This document shows positions 27,083 to 36,374 of a stretch of DNA of 48,348 nt, piece after piece; positions within the stretch are counted from its first letter, which is position 1; each line of letters starts with the position of its first letter. The translations under genes and the position numbers were made by a program. The DNA is from JAAYAN01 sp964437215 (GTDB taxonomy: Bacteria > Bacteroidota > Ignavibacteria > Ignavibacteriales > Melioribacteraceae): NCBI GenBank assembly GCA_964437215.1, contig CAYTFZ010000010.1, forward strand, positions 1 through 48,348, in the 5' to 3' direction. Below the pieces are notes generated by a model. It was not told the origin of the DNA. It saw only the letters and a list, made by a program, of their open reading frames with translations, and did not search any database.

Positions 27083-27103
27083 AATTTCCTCAAATTCTTT
27101 TTT

Positions 27104-27916
27104 TTAGAATTTTCTAATCCATTTATTACTTTGATTTGTTCTGTAAATATTCTTTTTAACATCCCAAAAAAACGACACGGAATCAATCAGCCGGTTATAA
27201 TCCAGCGAATCTGAAAATCTGTATTCATAGTAATCGGGATAAAGGTCGTTGTTAAAATTAAGCAACGTCCGTTTATAAGCAACTCCTTCATATGTTTCCA
27301 GCAAATGCGGTGTTTCAGAAATTCCATTAATAAAAAAGTAATTATAATTACGGAATCCCGAAATTATTCCGTCTTCAAAATTAAGCTGAATATAATCAAT
27401 ATTTTTAGGTATCCACTTCTTCATTGTCATATAATTAAATCCGCCGTGTATGGGGACTTCTTTTTCCCAGACAAGCGAAAAATTACCGTTATCGCAGCGG
27501 AACAAAGTTAAATAAAAAAAAGCTGTTCCAAGTTTTGTACTGTCGAGGTTTATAAAACTCGATTCAAATCCGATTACATTTTTTGGTTCAATATTTCGCT
27601 CACCTGGTTTGGATTTGGCAATAACAGCAAAAACATAATTTCTTTGTTCGTTAAAATACAAAACTGCCGGCTTTGGAATATTATAAGTAAAAGATCTATC
27701 GAATTCAATTAAATGCGTACCTGCTGGATAATTTTGAATTATATATTCCTTAACTGCTATTGTATCGCAGGGCTGCCTGCTTACAGTCTGTTTCTTTTCC
27801 ATTTCGAGGTTATAGCTTTTTATCTGTTTAAGTTTTTCCTCTTCGCTATCCCTGAAACAGCCGGAAAGAAAAATCAAGACTGAGAATAATAGAAATATAT
27901 TTATTTTTTTTATCAT
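27104..27916 (-). CDS. Lipoprotein of unknown function
   Basis: I do not recognise the family. The 270-residue protein has a lipoprotein signal peptide, MIKKINIFLLFSVLIFLSGC, with lipidated Cys20. The remaining part is mixed, with several aromatic-rich beta stretches (FNYMTMKKWIPKNIDYIQLNFEDG, YPDYYEYRFSDSLDY) and few charged clusters. It is probably attached to the outer or inner membrane on the periplasmic side. It starts three bases after the M20 peptidase stop and is 21 bases before the YgfZ-like gene, so it is part of the M20-lipoprotein-ygfZ-ATR run. Confidence 0.7.
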   Translation of the reverse strand: MIKKINIFLLFSVLIFLSGCFRDSEEEKLKQIKSYNLEMEKKQTVSRQPCDTIAVKEYIIQNYPAGTHLIEFDRSFTYNIPKPAVLYFNEQRNYVFAVIAKSKPGERNIEPKNVIGFESSFINLDSTKLGTAFFYLTLFRCDNGNFSLVWEKEVPIHGGFNYMTMKKWIPKNIDYIQLNFEDGIISGFRNYNYFFINGISETPHLLETYEGVAYKRTLLNFNNDLYPDYYEYRFSDSLDYNRLIDSVSFFWDVKKNIYRTNQSNKWIRKF

Positions 27917-27919
27917 TAA

Positions 27920-29287
27920 TCAGCTTTTTGCAAATTCTTCTAAAAAGTATATCGAACTGTAAATTCCCTTTTCGAAATTATCAAGAACAAAATGTTCATC
28001 CGGCGAATGTATATTATCCGAATCCAAGCCGAACCCCATAAGCACTGCAGGAGCTTTAAGCTGTTTTACAAATTCAACCACTACAGGAATTGAACCTCCT
28101 TCGCGGGTAAATACTGTTTTTTTGCCATAGGCTTTCGATACAGCTTTTGCAGCAGTTTTTATAGCTTTTTCTTCGAGAGGAATAAAAATAGGATAACCTC
28201 CGTGCAGATTTGTAATTTTTACTTTAATGCTTTCGGGAACAAGACTTTTAACATATTTTGTGAATTCGGCGGCAATTTTTTCAGGATCCTGGTCTGGAAC
28301 AAGCCGCATACTTATTTTTGCCGAAGCTTTAGAAGGAAGAACAGTTTTTGCACCTTCGCCTGTAAATCCTCCGTAAATTCCATTGCAATCTAATGTAGGT
28401 CTTGTCCAAATTCTTTCTAAAGTTGAAAAACCTTTTTCACCTTGCAGCATTTTAACGCCTAATTCCTTTGCGTATTCTTTATCGCTGAATTTTAATCCGG
28501 CAAAATTATCTTTTTCTTTTTTGGTTAATTTTAATACGTCTTTATAAAAATTAGGGATTGTAACTTTACCGTTTTTATCCTGAAGCTTTGCAATTAGTTT
28601 TGTAAGCTCGTTTATCGGATTGGCAACCGCTCCTCCGAAACTGCCCGAATGAAGATCGCGGTTCGGACCGGTAAGCTCAACTTCCATATAACAAAGTCCC
28701 CTCAATCCGTAATTTATTGTTGGAACTCCTTCAGCATAAAGGCTTGTATCCGAAATTAAAACGGCATCGCATTTTAATAACTTTTTATTCTGTTTTATGA
28801 ATTTTTCAAGATTTTCGCTTCCTATTTCTTCTTCGCCTTCAATTAAGAATTTTACGTTAACAGGTAAAGATTTGTTTGTTTTAATATACGATTCAACGCT
28901 TTTAATATGAATAAAATTCTGTCCCTTGTTATCGTCGGAACCTCTTCCGTAAATTTTACCGTCTTTTATTACCGGCTCAAACGGCGGGTAGCTCCAAAGA
29001 TTAAGCGGATCGACAGGCTGAACATCGTAATGTCCGTAAATTAATACAGTAGGTTTATCCTTTGCGTGAAGCCAATCGGCATATACCAATGGATGTCCTT
29101 CTGTTTCAAACAAACACGCGTTTTCCATCCCCGCTTCTGTAAGTTTATTTTTAACAAACTCGGCGCAATTTAAAATATCTTTTTTATTTTCGGCAAGGGT
29201 GCTGATACTTGGTATTCGGATATATTCTTTTAATTGTTCAATAAATTCCTGCAGATGCAATTGCGCATAATTTTTTACGTTTTCCAT
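27920..29287 (-). CDS. M20 family metallopeptidase (dipeptidase)
   Basis: A 455-residue M20 zinc peptidase close to the CNDP/ArgE-dipeptidase group. Metal-binding motifs are IYGHYDVQPVD, GRGSDDNKGQ, LIEGEEEIGSE and the C-terminal NIHSPDEHF. The lid (dimerisation) domain lies in the middle (about residues 210-330) with LHSGSFGGAVANP. No signal peptide is present, so it acts in the cytoplasm, probably on dipeptides or N-acyl amino acids. The exact substrate cannot be deduced. It is divergent from lptF over about 150 bases that should contain both promoters. Confidence 0.93.
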   Translation of the reverse strand: MENVKNYAQLHLQEFIEQLKEYIRIPSISTLAENKKDILNCAEFVKNKLTEAGMENACLFETEGHPLVYADWLHAKDKPTVLIYGHYDVQPVDPLNLWSYPPFEPVIKDGKIYGRGSDDNKGQNFIHIKSVESYIKTNKSLPVNVKFLIEGEEEIGSENLEKFIKQNKKLLKCDAVLISDTSLYAEGVPTINYGLRGLCYMEVELTGPNRDLHSGSFGGAVANPINELTKLIAKLQDKNGKVTIPNFYKDVLKLTKKEKDNFAGLKFSDKEYAKELGVKMLQGEKGFSTLERIWTRPTLDCNGIYGGFTGEGAKTVLPSKASAKISMRLVPDQDPEKIAAEFTKYVKSLVPESIKVKITNLHGGYPIFIPLEEKAIKTAAKAVSKAYGKKTVFTREGGSIPVVVEFVKQLKAPAVLMGFGLDSDNIHSPDEHFVLDNFEKGIYSSIYFLEEFAKS

Positions 29288-29440
29288 ATTTGCTCAGTCC
29301 GATTATTAAAAATGCTATGTTTCAAATTTAATAAATAAAATAAGCAAAAATTAAATATTGATAAAGAAATTCAATAAAAAATAAAATTTATTTGAGATAT
29401 TTAATTAATTTTGCAATTGTTTAATTCATACAATGAACAA

Positions 29441-30814
29441 ATGATAATTTACCGATATATATTCCGGAATCTGCTATTCCCTTTTTTAGGAGCGATATTT
29501 GTCCTGACTGCGGTTCTGCTTCTTCAGTTTCTTATGAAGTTTGCTGATAATCTTGTAGGCAAAGGGCTTAGCATTTTTGTAATAATAAAACTTGTAGTTT
29601 ATAACCTTGCCTGGATGTTTGTGCTTGTTGTTCCTATGGCGGTTCTGGTTGCAACAATTATGGCATTCGGCACCATGGGGCAGAATAACGAAATAGCCAT
29701 TCTTAAAGCTTCGGGAGTAAGTCTGTACAAATTAATGATTCCTCCGGTTGCTTTTGCAGTTTTACTTTGTTATTCGCTAATTCAATTTAACAATCACGTT
29801 TATCCCGACGCAAACCACGCTGCCCGGCTTTTAATGGTTGATATAAGCAAGCAAAAACCGACTTTATCTTTAGTTCCGGGCGTATTCAGCCAGGATGTTG
29901 AAAACTATTCAATTCTTGCCCGCGGAATAAATCCAGAAACAAACGACCTAACAAACCTTACAATTTACGATTATTCCAGCATCGAAAAAGTGAATATAAT
30001 TACAGCCCGCAAAGGGAAAATATATTTTGCAAAAGAACACGATAAAATCATTATGGATTTGGAAAAAGGGCAGATCCACGAAGCTGAAACAAGAGATAAA
30101 TCGGTTTACAGAATACTAAAATTCGATAAACATAAAATTGTAATGAACGGCGATAAGTTTTCTTTTAAGCAAACCGGCCCCGGCGAACCCCGCAGCAACC
30201 GTGAACTTGGCGCTGCTGAGCTTGTTGTAATAGCCGACAGCCTTAACCGGGAAGTAATTCCGATGAAAGAAAACTTCTCGAAACTGATAGACAATTATTT
30301 TTTTGCCGATTCACTGATGTTCAACAAATCAAGGGCAACATATTACAGGCTTGAAAGATTTATCTTTTTCCGCGCCGAAGATATGTTGAAATCAGCCCGG
30401 AATTCTTTAAGAGTAAGTCTTGCAGATATTTCATTCAGGCAGAAAAACATCAACAACTTTTGGGTGGAAATTCACAAAAAATACTCTATCCCTTTTGCCT
30501 GCATTGTTTTTGTTCTTGTAGGCGCTCCCTTGGGAGCAATAGCGCGCAAAGGCGGAATGGGTGTTGCCGCTCCTTTGAGCCTTATTTTTATTTTTATTTA
30601 CTGGGCATTTTTAATAGGGGGCGAAAAACTTGCCGACCGCGGACTTTTATCGCCTTTGTGGGGGATGTGGAGCGCAAATGTTGTTCTCGGTGTATTGGGT
30701 GTGTTTATGACTATCCAAAGCGCGCGCGAAAGAATTACTCTCGATTTCAGCAGATTTCAAAGACTCGTTCCAAAAAGTATTAAAAAATTGTTTGGCGGAA
30801 ATGAAGATAATTGA
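29441..30814 (+). CDS. LPS export permease LptF/LptG family, first copy
   Basis: A 457-residue YjgP/YjgQ permease. Three N-terminal transmembrane helices, a large periplasmic beta-jellyroll (about residues 125-330) and three C-terminal helices match LptF/LptG, the inner-membrane part of the lipopolysaccharide transporter LptB2FG. Family stretches include IYRYIFRNLLFPFLGA, AILKASGVSLYKLM and SIPFACIVFVLVGAPLGAIAR. I start it at ATG 29441 (MIIYRYIFRN). A TTG at 29411 would add ten residues outside the family. The gene overlaps the second permease by 14 bases. Which copy is F or G cannot be fixed from sequence alone. Confidence 0.93.
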   Translation: MIIYRYIFRNLLFPFLGAIFVLTAVLLLQFLMKFADNLVGKGLSIFVIIKLVVYNLAWMFVLVVPMAVLVATIMAFGTMGQNNEIAILKASGVSLYKLMIPPVAFAVLLCYSLIQFNNHVYPDANHAARLLMVDISKQKPTLSLVPGVFSQDVENYSILARGINPETNDLTNLTIYDYSSIEKVNIITARKGKIYFAKEHDKIIMDLEKGQIHEAETRDKSVYRILKFDKHKIVMNGDKFSFKQTGPGEPRSNRELGAAELVVIADSLNREVIPMKENFSKLIDNYFFADSLMFNKSRATYYRLERFIFFRAEDMLKSARNSLRVSLADISFRQKNINNFWVEIHKKYSIPFACIVFVLVGAPLGAIARKGGMGVAAPLSLIFIFIYWAFLIGGEKLADRGLLSPLWGMWSANVVLGVLGVFMTIQSARERITLDFSRFQRLVPKSIKKLFGGNEDN

Positions 30815-31883
30815 TAAATACCTCGTAAAACAATTTCTTACAATGGTTCTTTTCGGACTTTTGGCAATTTCTCTTTTGTTTGTTGTAATCGATTTGATGG
30901 AAAATCTTGATGATTTTATTGATCATAATGTTTCGAACGGTATGATTATAAAATATTACATCGTTTTTATCCCGGAAATATTACGACTTATAACTCCTGT
31001 TGCCGTTTTGCTTGCAAGCCTTTTTACCGCCGGGAAAATGAGCAACCTGAACGAGCTTACTGCAATGAAAGCCAGCGGAATAAGTCTGTACCGCTTTATG
31101 GTGCCTTTCCTTGTTACTTCTTTTTTTATCAGCCTAATTTCAATTTATTTCGGCGGATTTGTTGTTCCCGATGCTAATAAAGAAAAGGTTTATATAGAAC
31201 AGAATTATATGGAGAAAGGTATTGAAAGAACCGGCAGCAATGTTTTTTTTCAGGATAGCCGAACGAGGATAGTCTCGATACAGTATTTCAATACCAGCGA
31301 TAATATTGCGCATAAGGTAAGCATTCAGGAATTTGATGCAAAAGATATAACACAAATGATTTCACGTCTGGACGCGGAAAGAATGCAGTACGATACTTCT
31401 GCAGGAATTTGGATTATACGAGACGGTGTTCAAAGATTTTTCCGGAACAATAAAGAAACGATGAATCCGTTTATAGAAATTAAAATTGATTATCTTGGCT
31501 TTAAACCGGCTGATGTGGTAAAAAAGCAGCAAAAACCTGTTGAAATGACTTTATCGGAATTAAATGAACTTGCTTCCGACCAGTTAAGAACAGGCAATGA
31601 CCCTACACGTATTTTAATTGAGTATCATTCCAGATATTCTTTTGCATTTGCAAGCTTGATTGTTGTTTTTTTTGGTTTGCCTATTTCCGGCAATAAGCGA
31701 AAAGGCGGGATGGCAATTCAGGTGCTTATTATTCTCCTGGTAACTTTTACTTATTTATTCTTAATGAAAATTGCCGAGGCATTCGGTAAAAACGGTGTAG
31801 TAAATCCGGTTCTAACAGCGTGGTCGGTTAACTTTGTGTTTCTTTTAGGCGCAATTTATAACTCTTATAAAAACAGAAAATAA
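30801..31883 (+). CDS. LPS export permease LptF/LptG family, second copy
   Basis: A 360-residue permease with the same plan: MKIIDKYLVKQFLTMVLFGLLAIS as the first helix, LTAMKASGISLYRFMVPFLV coupling region, a periplasmic jellyroll (about 130-260) and a C-terminal helix bundle with SIVVFFGLPISGNKRKGG-like sequence. It should form a heterodimer with the preceding copy in LptB2FG. The ATG at 30801 is inside the end of the first gene (overlap to 30814), so translation is coupled. LptB is not in the window. The paired arrangement implies a diderm envelope with an LPS-like glycolipid. Confidence 0.93.
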   Translation: MKIIDKYLVKQFLTMVLFGLLAISLLFVVIDLMENLDDFIDHNVSNGMIIKYYIVFIPEILRLITPVAVLLASLFTAGKMSNLNELTAMKASGISLYRFMVPFLVTSFFISLISIYFGGFVVPDANKEKVYIEQNYMEKGIERTGSNVFFQDSRTRIVSIQYFNTSDNIAHKVSIQEFDAKDITQMISRLDAERMQYDTSAGIWIIRDGVQRFFRNNKETMNPFIEIKIDYLGFKPADVVKKQQKPVEMTLSELNELASDQLRTGNDPTRILIEYHSRYSFAFASLIVVFFGLPISGNKRKGGMAIQVLIILLVTFTYLFLMKIAEAFGKNGVVNPVLTAWSVNFVFLLGAIYNSYKNRK

Positions 31884-31993
31884 GGCATTATTGTCTGCTT
31901 GAAAAATGACGCAATGAAACTTTGCAAAAATAATAAGGTTAACGCTGCAATTTAAACCAATAAAAGAACATAATTTCGAAAAGGAGCCAATAA

Positions 31994-33115
31994 ATGCTTA
32001 TACCGGTAAAAGTAGAAATACAATCTTTTAACAGACCTTATTCTAATTATGCTCTTATTGCATTTATTACGTTTTTTTTCTTGTTAACAATGTTTCAGGA
32101 AAGCGGTTTTTTGTTTGATAATCTTGTTTTGAAGAATTGGAATCCGGCTGGCATTGTCGGAAGCATTTTTCTGCATGGTGATTTTATGCACCTTTTCTTT
32201 AATATGCTTTTTTTATATGTCTTCGGTAATGCTATCTGCAATTCAGTTGGAAATATACTTTATGTGCCGGTATTTATTCTGCTTGGAATTTGCGGAAGCT
32301 TGCTGCATTTAATTGCCGACGGAAATCCTGCAGTGGGAGCAAGCGGAGCAATATCAGGGTTAATCGGACTGGCAATGGTCTGGTTTCCCAAAAGCAAGGT
32401 AAAATTCTATTATTACTTTTACTTTCATTTTGGTTCTTTCAGTGTATTTACATTAATTGTAGCTCTTTTTTATCTTTTAAGCTATTTTTTCGGTTTGTTT
32501 TTTTCCGGCGGGGGAATTGCCCATTATGCTCATATCGGAGGGTTTTTAGGCGGAACTGCTTTTGGTCTTTTTATGCTCTTAATGAACAAAGTTGCCCCCG
32601 ATCAGGATACATTGCTTGATGTTATTTCCGGAAAAAGCAAAAAAAGGAAGCGCAGCTTAGAAAAAAATATTCAGAAAGCGCATCTTTCGAAAGATGATTA
32701 TAAAAGTTACGGACAAGGAATTTTAAACAATTACGAAATTCAAATGATGAATGAGCTTAATAAAGAATACGATGCATTTGCTGTCCCCGTTGAATCTGTC
32801 CCAAAATTCCGTATTTTAAGGGTTATTGAAACTACCGAAAACATTAAGTGCTTTGCCGTAAACGAAGGCGATTCGATATTAAACATTTCCATATCTGAAA
32901 ATGACGGCAGATGTTCACTTCTTCCCGAAGATAAATTTCTTCAAAACAGTTCAGGCGTTTTTAATTTTAAAAAAGAATTTTTTGAAAACGGAAGAATTAT
33001 TTTTGGACTTTATTATAACAACAGCAGCCATTTCGGCAGCCGGAAAATTTTTATTTTTGATAAAGAGAAAAAAGAGATTTACGAAGAAACTGAAAAACCG
33101 GTAATAAATAGTTAA
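31994..33115 (+). CDS. Rhomboid family intramembrane serine protease with C-terminal domain
   Basis: A 373-residue protein. The first ~200 residues form a rhomboid core: HGDFMHLFFNMLFLYVFGNA carries the oxyanion-side His66 and Asn70, VGASGAISGL carries nucleophile Ser117, and YAHIGGFLGG carries the catalytic His180. Rhomboids cut substrates inside the membrane. The remaining ~170 residues are soluble: a basic linker (KSKKRKRSLEK) and a mixed domain with short beta stretches of unknown fold, longer than in minimal bacterial rhomboids. The ATG follows AAGGAG by five bases. It lies 110 bases after the LptF/G pair; a common role is not shown. Confidence 0.92.
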   Translation: MLIPVKVEIQSFNRPYSNYALIAFITFFFLLTMFQESGFLFDNLVLKNWNPAGIVGSIFLHGDFMHLFFNMLFLYVFGNAICNSVGNILYVPVFILLGICGSLLHLIADGNPAVGASGAISGLIGLAMVWFPKSKVKFYYYFYFHFGSFSVFTLIVALFYLLSYFFGLFFSGGGIAHYAHIGGFLGGTAFGLFMLLMNKVAPDQDTLLDVISGKSKKRKRSLEKNIQKAHLSKDDYKSYGQGILNNYEIQMMNELNKEYDAFAVPVESVPKFRILRVIETTENIKCFAVNEGDSILNISISENDGRCSLLPEDKFLQNSSGVFNFKKEFFENGRIIFGLYYNNSSHFGSRKIFIFDKEKKEIYEETEKPVINS

Positions 33116-33158
33116 CAAACAATAAGTAACATTAATTATATAATTTCAGGAGTTTATT

Positions 33159-33536
33159 ATGAAAATCAATACCTACGAAGACATTGCTCTGATTGAGCGC
33201 GAAGCAAAAAAAGATTATATCGACCGTCACTCGGCATTTGTTTATTGTGAAAATACTGCCAAAACAGGTGAAATGTTTAAAGTTAAAGTAAAAGTAGGAA
33301 ACCAATATAAACATCCCGACGATTTCGATCATTATATTGCGTATGTTCAATTATGGAACGGCGAAACGATGCTTGCTCAAACTACTTTAGTTGCAGGTGC
33401 GATGGGCGGCATTCCTGGAAATGTTGAAGTGGATTTTAATATCGTCCCTCAAAAAAAATTAAAACTTACAGCAACCGCTTATTGCACAAAACACGGTTTG
33501 TGGCAAAGCGACCCTGTTGAAGTAGAAGTAAATTAG
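33159..33536 (+). CDS. Superoxide reductase, neelaredoxin type
   Basis: The enzyme reduces superoxide to hydrogen peroxide with one iron centre. The 125-residue protein has a C-terminal SOR fold and all five iron ligands of a 1Fe-SOR: His24 (DRHSAF), His52 (YKHPDD), His58 (FDHYI), Cys109 and His112 (AYCTKHGLW). No rubredoxin-like N-terminal iron domain is present, so it is the neelaredoxin class and not desulfoferrodoxin. Start is ATG behind CAGGAG. The gene ends in a strong terminator. SORs are typical of anaerobes and microaerophiles, consistent with the bacteriohemerythrin at 1767. Confidence 0.9.
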   Translation: MKINTYEDIALIEREAKKDYIDRHSAFVYCENTAKTGEMFKVKVKVGNQYKHPDDFDHYIAYVQLWNGETMLAQTTLVAGAMGGIPGNVEVDFNIVPQKKLKLTATAYCTKHGLWQSDPVEVEVN

Positions 33537-33555
33537 TTGAAAATTTTCTTTGATT

Positions 33556-33582
33556 AAGTCCGGTTTAATGCCGGACTTTTTT
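33556..33582 (+). terminator. Rho-independent terminator after superoxide reductase
   Basis: Eight-base stem AAGTCCGG/CCGGACTT (33556-33563 with 33571-33578), seven-base loop, then a T run to 33582. It lies 20 bases after the superoxide reductase stop. Confidence 0.92.
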
Positions 33583-33938
33583 CCCCGCTGATTTTATTTA
33601 AACATAGTATTTCTATAAAAAAAAGACAAACAATTGTCTGTAACTTTTTTTCTGCCTTCCATCTGCTAGGTGCATCGGGATAGATTATTAACCGTTTTGG
33701 GATTATTAAAAATATCAAGAAGGAACAAGTTGCTAAAACAGATTTGTTGATTTTGTGTTTTTAAAAACAAAGTTCAATTGCACGAAATAGGAGAGAAAAT
33801 AATATTGCATTAAATTATTCAAAAAGATAAAGAAAAAAAACTGACCGCCATAAGCTGGATAAGTGAAATAAAAATTCTGTCTCTCCTTTCTTTTTGACTT
33901 TTTATGGTCAACCTATTTCAGGACAAGACATTGAGAAT

Positions 33939-33964
33939 AAATCCCGGAAATGTATCCGGGATTT
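33939..33964 (-). terminator. Probable hairpin terminator after the carboxylesterase
   Basis: A perfect ten-base stem AAATCCCGGA/TCCGGGATTT (33939-33948 with 33955-33964) with a six-base loop lies 22 bases beyond the carboxylesterase stop. On the minus strand the following bases are ATTCTC, so the T-run is weak. Confidence 0.65.
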
Positions 33965-33986
33965 AATTTCATTTATTTCTTAATGG

Positions 33987-35408
33987 TTATCTCCATTTAA
34001 AAGGACTTCCAAAAAAAACTGGAGTTTCGCTCATTTTTAAATCTTTTTTATCTCCTTTTGCATCCAAAATCATAAACTTAGGTGAAGTCTTTGTATATGG
34101 AGTCCAGATGCCTTTTTCTTTTCCGTTAGGATCGCCATATTTAGCAAAGTTTGTCCAGTAATCTACAATTTGTAAACTTAATTCTTCATCGCCTTTTGTA
34201 AATGGACGCCAGCTATGTTTGAATGAATGGAATATATACCATAAATCAGCAGAGTGAAAAGCACCGCTGCTATCACCAGGTAACTGACGCTGGAAAATAT
34301 AAGCATAAGCCGGTTTTTTACTTTTCTCGGAGCGCAAAGCGCAAAAATCGCCTACAGCTTGCGACATATCCATTAAATCATTAGCTGTATATCCAATCAT
34401 ATATGGAATATCCGCAATTTTTCCTTGTAATGCCGTTTCGCTGAATGTTCCAGTTAAAACATGATTATCAACAACAGGAGAAAAGAATATGCGTGTTTTT
34501 GTTGTATCGGAATATTTTGTAGCCATTTTTGTAAGTTCATCAAAAGACAGCGCGCGCATATCAGCTAAAGTTGATTTATTAAAGAAATCCATCATTTTTT
34601 TGCACTGAATTTGGGCTGTGTCAAGAGCAATACCTGGTCTCAAATTGCTAAGTCCGCCGCCGCTCATACTAATAGCTTTGCTAACCATATCTCTGGAAAG
34701 CGGTGAAGCGCATAAAGATTGAATGCTGCCGGCGCCTGCACTTTGACCAAATACTGTAATGTTTGAAGGATCGCCGCCAAACTGCTCGATATTATTTTTA
34801 ATCCATTTTAAAGCTGCTATCTGATCCATTAAACCATAGTTGCCTGATACACCTTGTTTGCTTTCAGCAGAAAGTAATGGATGGGATAAAAATCCAAGAA
34901 CGCCAAGACGGTAAGTTACTGTTACCAAAATAACTCCGCGCGAAGCCCAATCTTCACCGCCGTCCATTTCAGGTTCAAATGCAAATCCTTCGCGATATCC
35001 GCCACCATGTATCCACATTGCAACCGGTAATTTTTTATTGTTTTCTCCAGCGGCTGGTGTCCATACATTTAAATAAAGACAATCCTCGCTAAAAGGTACA
35101 GTGCCGCTTGCTCTCCATTCTTTACCATAAAAACTTTCAGGATCCCAGGCTGTCTGCATGGATGCTGCACCATATTTATCAGCTACTTTTACACCATCCC
35201 AAGGCACAACAGGCTGAGGTTCTTTCCAACGTAAATCGCCGACTGGGGGAGCTGCGAATGGAATTCCTTTATAAGCGACTATTCCTTTTGTCGGAGTTTC
35301 AACTCCTTTAATTTTACCGCCTTCAATTGTTAAAACAGGATTTGGATCACTGCAGGAACTTAATAGAAACAATGCAAAAACAAAAAAACTTAAAGCTAAT
35401 TTTTTCAT
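33987..35408 (-). CDS. Lipoprotein carboxylesterase (type B)
   Basis: A carboxylesterase/lipase of the type B alpha/beta-hydrolase family, 473 residues from the chosen start. The nucleophile elbow is VFGQSAGAGS. The oxyanion region is IHGGGYREGF, and the motifs EDCLYLNVWTP and VTYRLGVLGFL match the family. The His likely lies in AFHSADLWYIF. The N-terminus MKKLALSFFVFALFLLSSC is a lipoprotein signal with Cys19, so the enzyme is membrane-anchored outside the cytoplasm. I choose ATG 35408 because AGAGGAAG lies just upstream; the upstream ATG at 35444 would place 12 residues before the signal peptide. It may deacylate esters from plant polysaccharides, but substrate cannot be read from sequence. 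Confidence 0.9.
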   Translation of the reverse strand: MKKLALSFFVFALFLLSSCSDPNPVLTIEGGKIKGVETPTKGIVAYKGIPFAAPPVGDLRWKEPQPVVPWDGVKVADKYGAASMQTAWDPESFYGKEWRASGTVPFSEDCLYLNVWTPAAGENNKKLPVAMWIHGGGYREGFAFEPEMDGGEDWASRGVILVTVTYRLGVLGFLSHPLLSAESKQGVSGNYGLMDQIAALKWIKNNIEQFGGDPSNITVFGQSAGAGSIQSLCASPLSRDMVSKAISMSGGGLSNLRPGIALDTAQIQCKKMMDFFNKSTLADMRALSFDELTKMATKYSDTTKTRIFFSPVVDNHVLTGTFSETALQGKIADIPYMIGYTANDLMDMSQAVGDFCALRSEKSKKPAYAYIFQRQLPGDSSGAFHSADLWYIFHSFKHSWRPFTKGDEELSLQIVDYWTNFAKYGDPNGKEKGIWTPYTKTSPKFMILDAKGDKKDLKMSETPVFFGSPFKWR

Positions 35409-35683
35409 AAGACTTCCTCTTTTAGTAAAGTTAATTTTAGTCAATTAATTTTGAAAAAAACAACTTTACAACTTACAAAAAAAAATAATTTATACTAATA
35501 TTTTAATTACTAATTTCATTTTTTAGATATATTATTTCAATCAGGTACATTTTGGAAACTTCATTTATTATACAATTTTTGAAAACCAAAATAATCTGCG
35601 AAATTTAATTGAACTTTAGCGTAAAAAATTACAATATTGATTATTATAATTTTAATATTTTTTAATTAAATACCGGATTGACC

Positions 35684-36238
35684 ATGAAAAAAATAATCGA
35701 ATTTATGAATTTATTGTTAGTAGTTATATTTCTCTCATCTTTATTATCCGGAAAATTATCCGCACAAAATTCTGAAGTAAATAAAGGAAGTGAATTATAC
35801 AAAGATTTTACAGCGGAATTTGCTTGGGAAGCAAAAGTAAAGATTGGAGAAGCATTACCGGTAGGCAAAAGCAAACATGGTATTAGAAATATTATTCCCA
35901 TAACAGGCGGCACTTTCAGCGGTCCAAAAATTAAAGGTGAAATTTTGCCAGTGGGCGCCGATTGGCAGCTTATACGTCCTGATGCGGATACTGAATTAAA
36001 TGCACGCTACTTATTAAAAACTGATGATGGTTACATCCTCCAAGTAATTAATAAAGTGCTCATTCATAATTCAGCAGACGAACCAGCATACATTAAATCT
36101 GTAATCGATCTCGAAGCTCCTGCCGGAAGCCCTTACGAATATCTTAATCATTCGATATTTTTAGGAACTTTGGAAATCCCCGAAATTAAACCGGGCGAAG
36201 AACCGTATGTTATAATAAAGGTTTACAGACTTTTATAG
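35684..36238 (+). CDS. Secreted DUF3237 family protein
   Basis: A 184-residue protein with a signal peptide (residues 1-28, ending LSAQ) and a DUF3237 domain recognisable from IIPITGGTFSGPKIKGEILPVGADWQLIRPDADTELNARYLLKTDDG by its family order (GGTFSGP, GADWQL, ARYLLKTDDG). DUF3237 is a small beta-barrel family of unknown activity. Most members have no export signal, so this secreted form is unusual. Start is ATG 35684; a TTG at 35678 is the only alternative. It is divergent from the esterase across about 275 AT-rich bases. Confidence 0.82.
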   Translation: MKKIIEFMNLLLVVIFLSSLLSGKLSAQNSEVNKGSELYKDFTAEFAWEAKVKIGEALPVGKSKHGIRNIIPITGGTFSGPKIKGEILPVGADWQLIRPDADTELNARYLLKTDDGYILQVINKVLIHNSADEPAYIKSVIDLEAPAGSPYEYLNHSIFLGTLEIPEIKPGEEPYVIIKVYRLL

Positions 36239-36374
36239 TTATTGAATCTGCAGATAATTGAAAAAAACTACTAAGGATGCATTTTTTTACAATCCGGTAG
36301 AGTATTTTTCACTTTTGCAGAAGAGTTTAAATATATAACTCATATCTTGAATTAAAATAACTACTTAACAAGAA

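Larger units (their letters stand above)
33537..33986. other. Intergenic region between convergent genes
   Basis: About 450 bases without a convincing gene on either strand. It begins with the terminator of the superoxide reductase and ends with a weaker hairpin for the esterase. The middle (about 33600-33900) is AT-rich with no long frame. An AGGAGAGA/TCTCTCCT pair (33789-33796 with 33880-33887) is present but widely spaced. I see no RNA gene or mobile element. Confidence 0.6.

Noticed and set aside
33789..33887. AGGAGAGA/TCTCTCCT inverted pair in the 450-base intergenic region
   Set aside because: Eight bases separated by more than 80 can occur by chance, and no flanking structure supports an RNA or mobile element.
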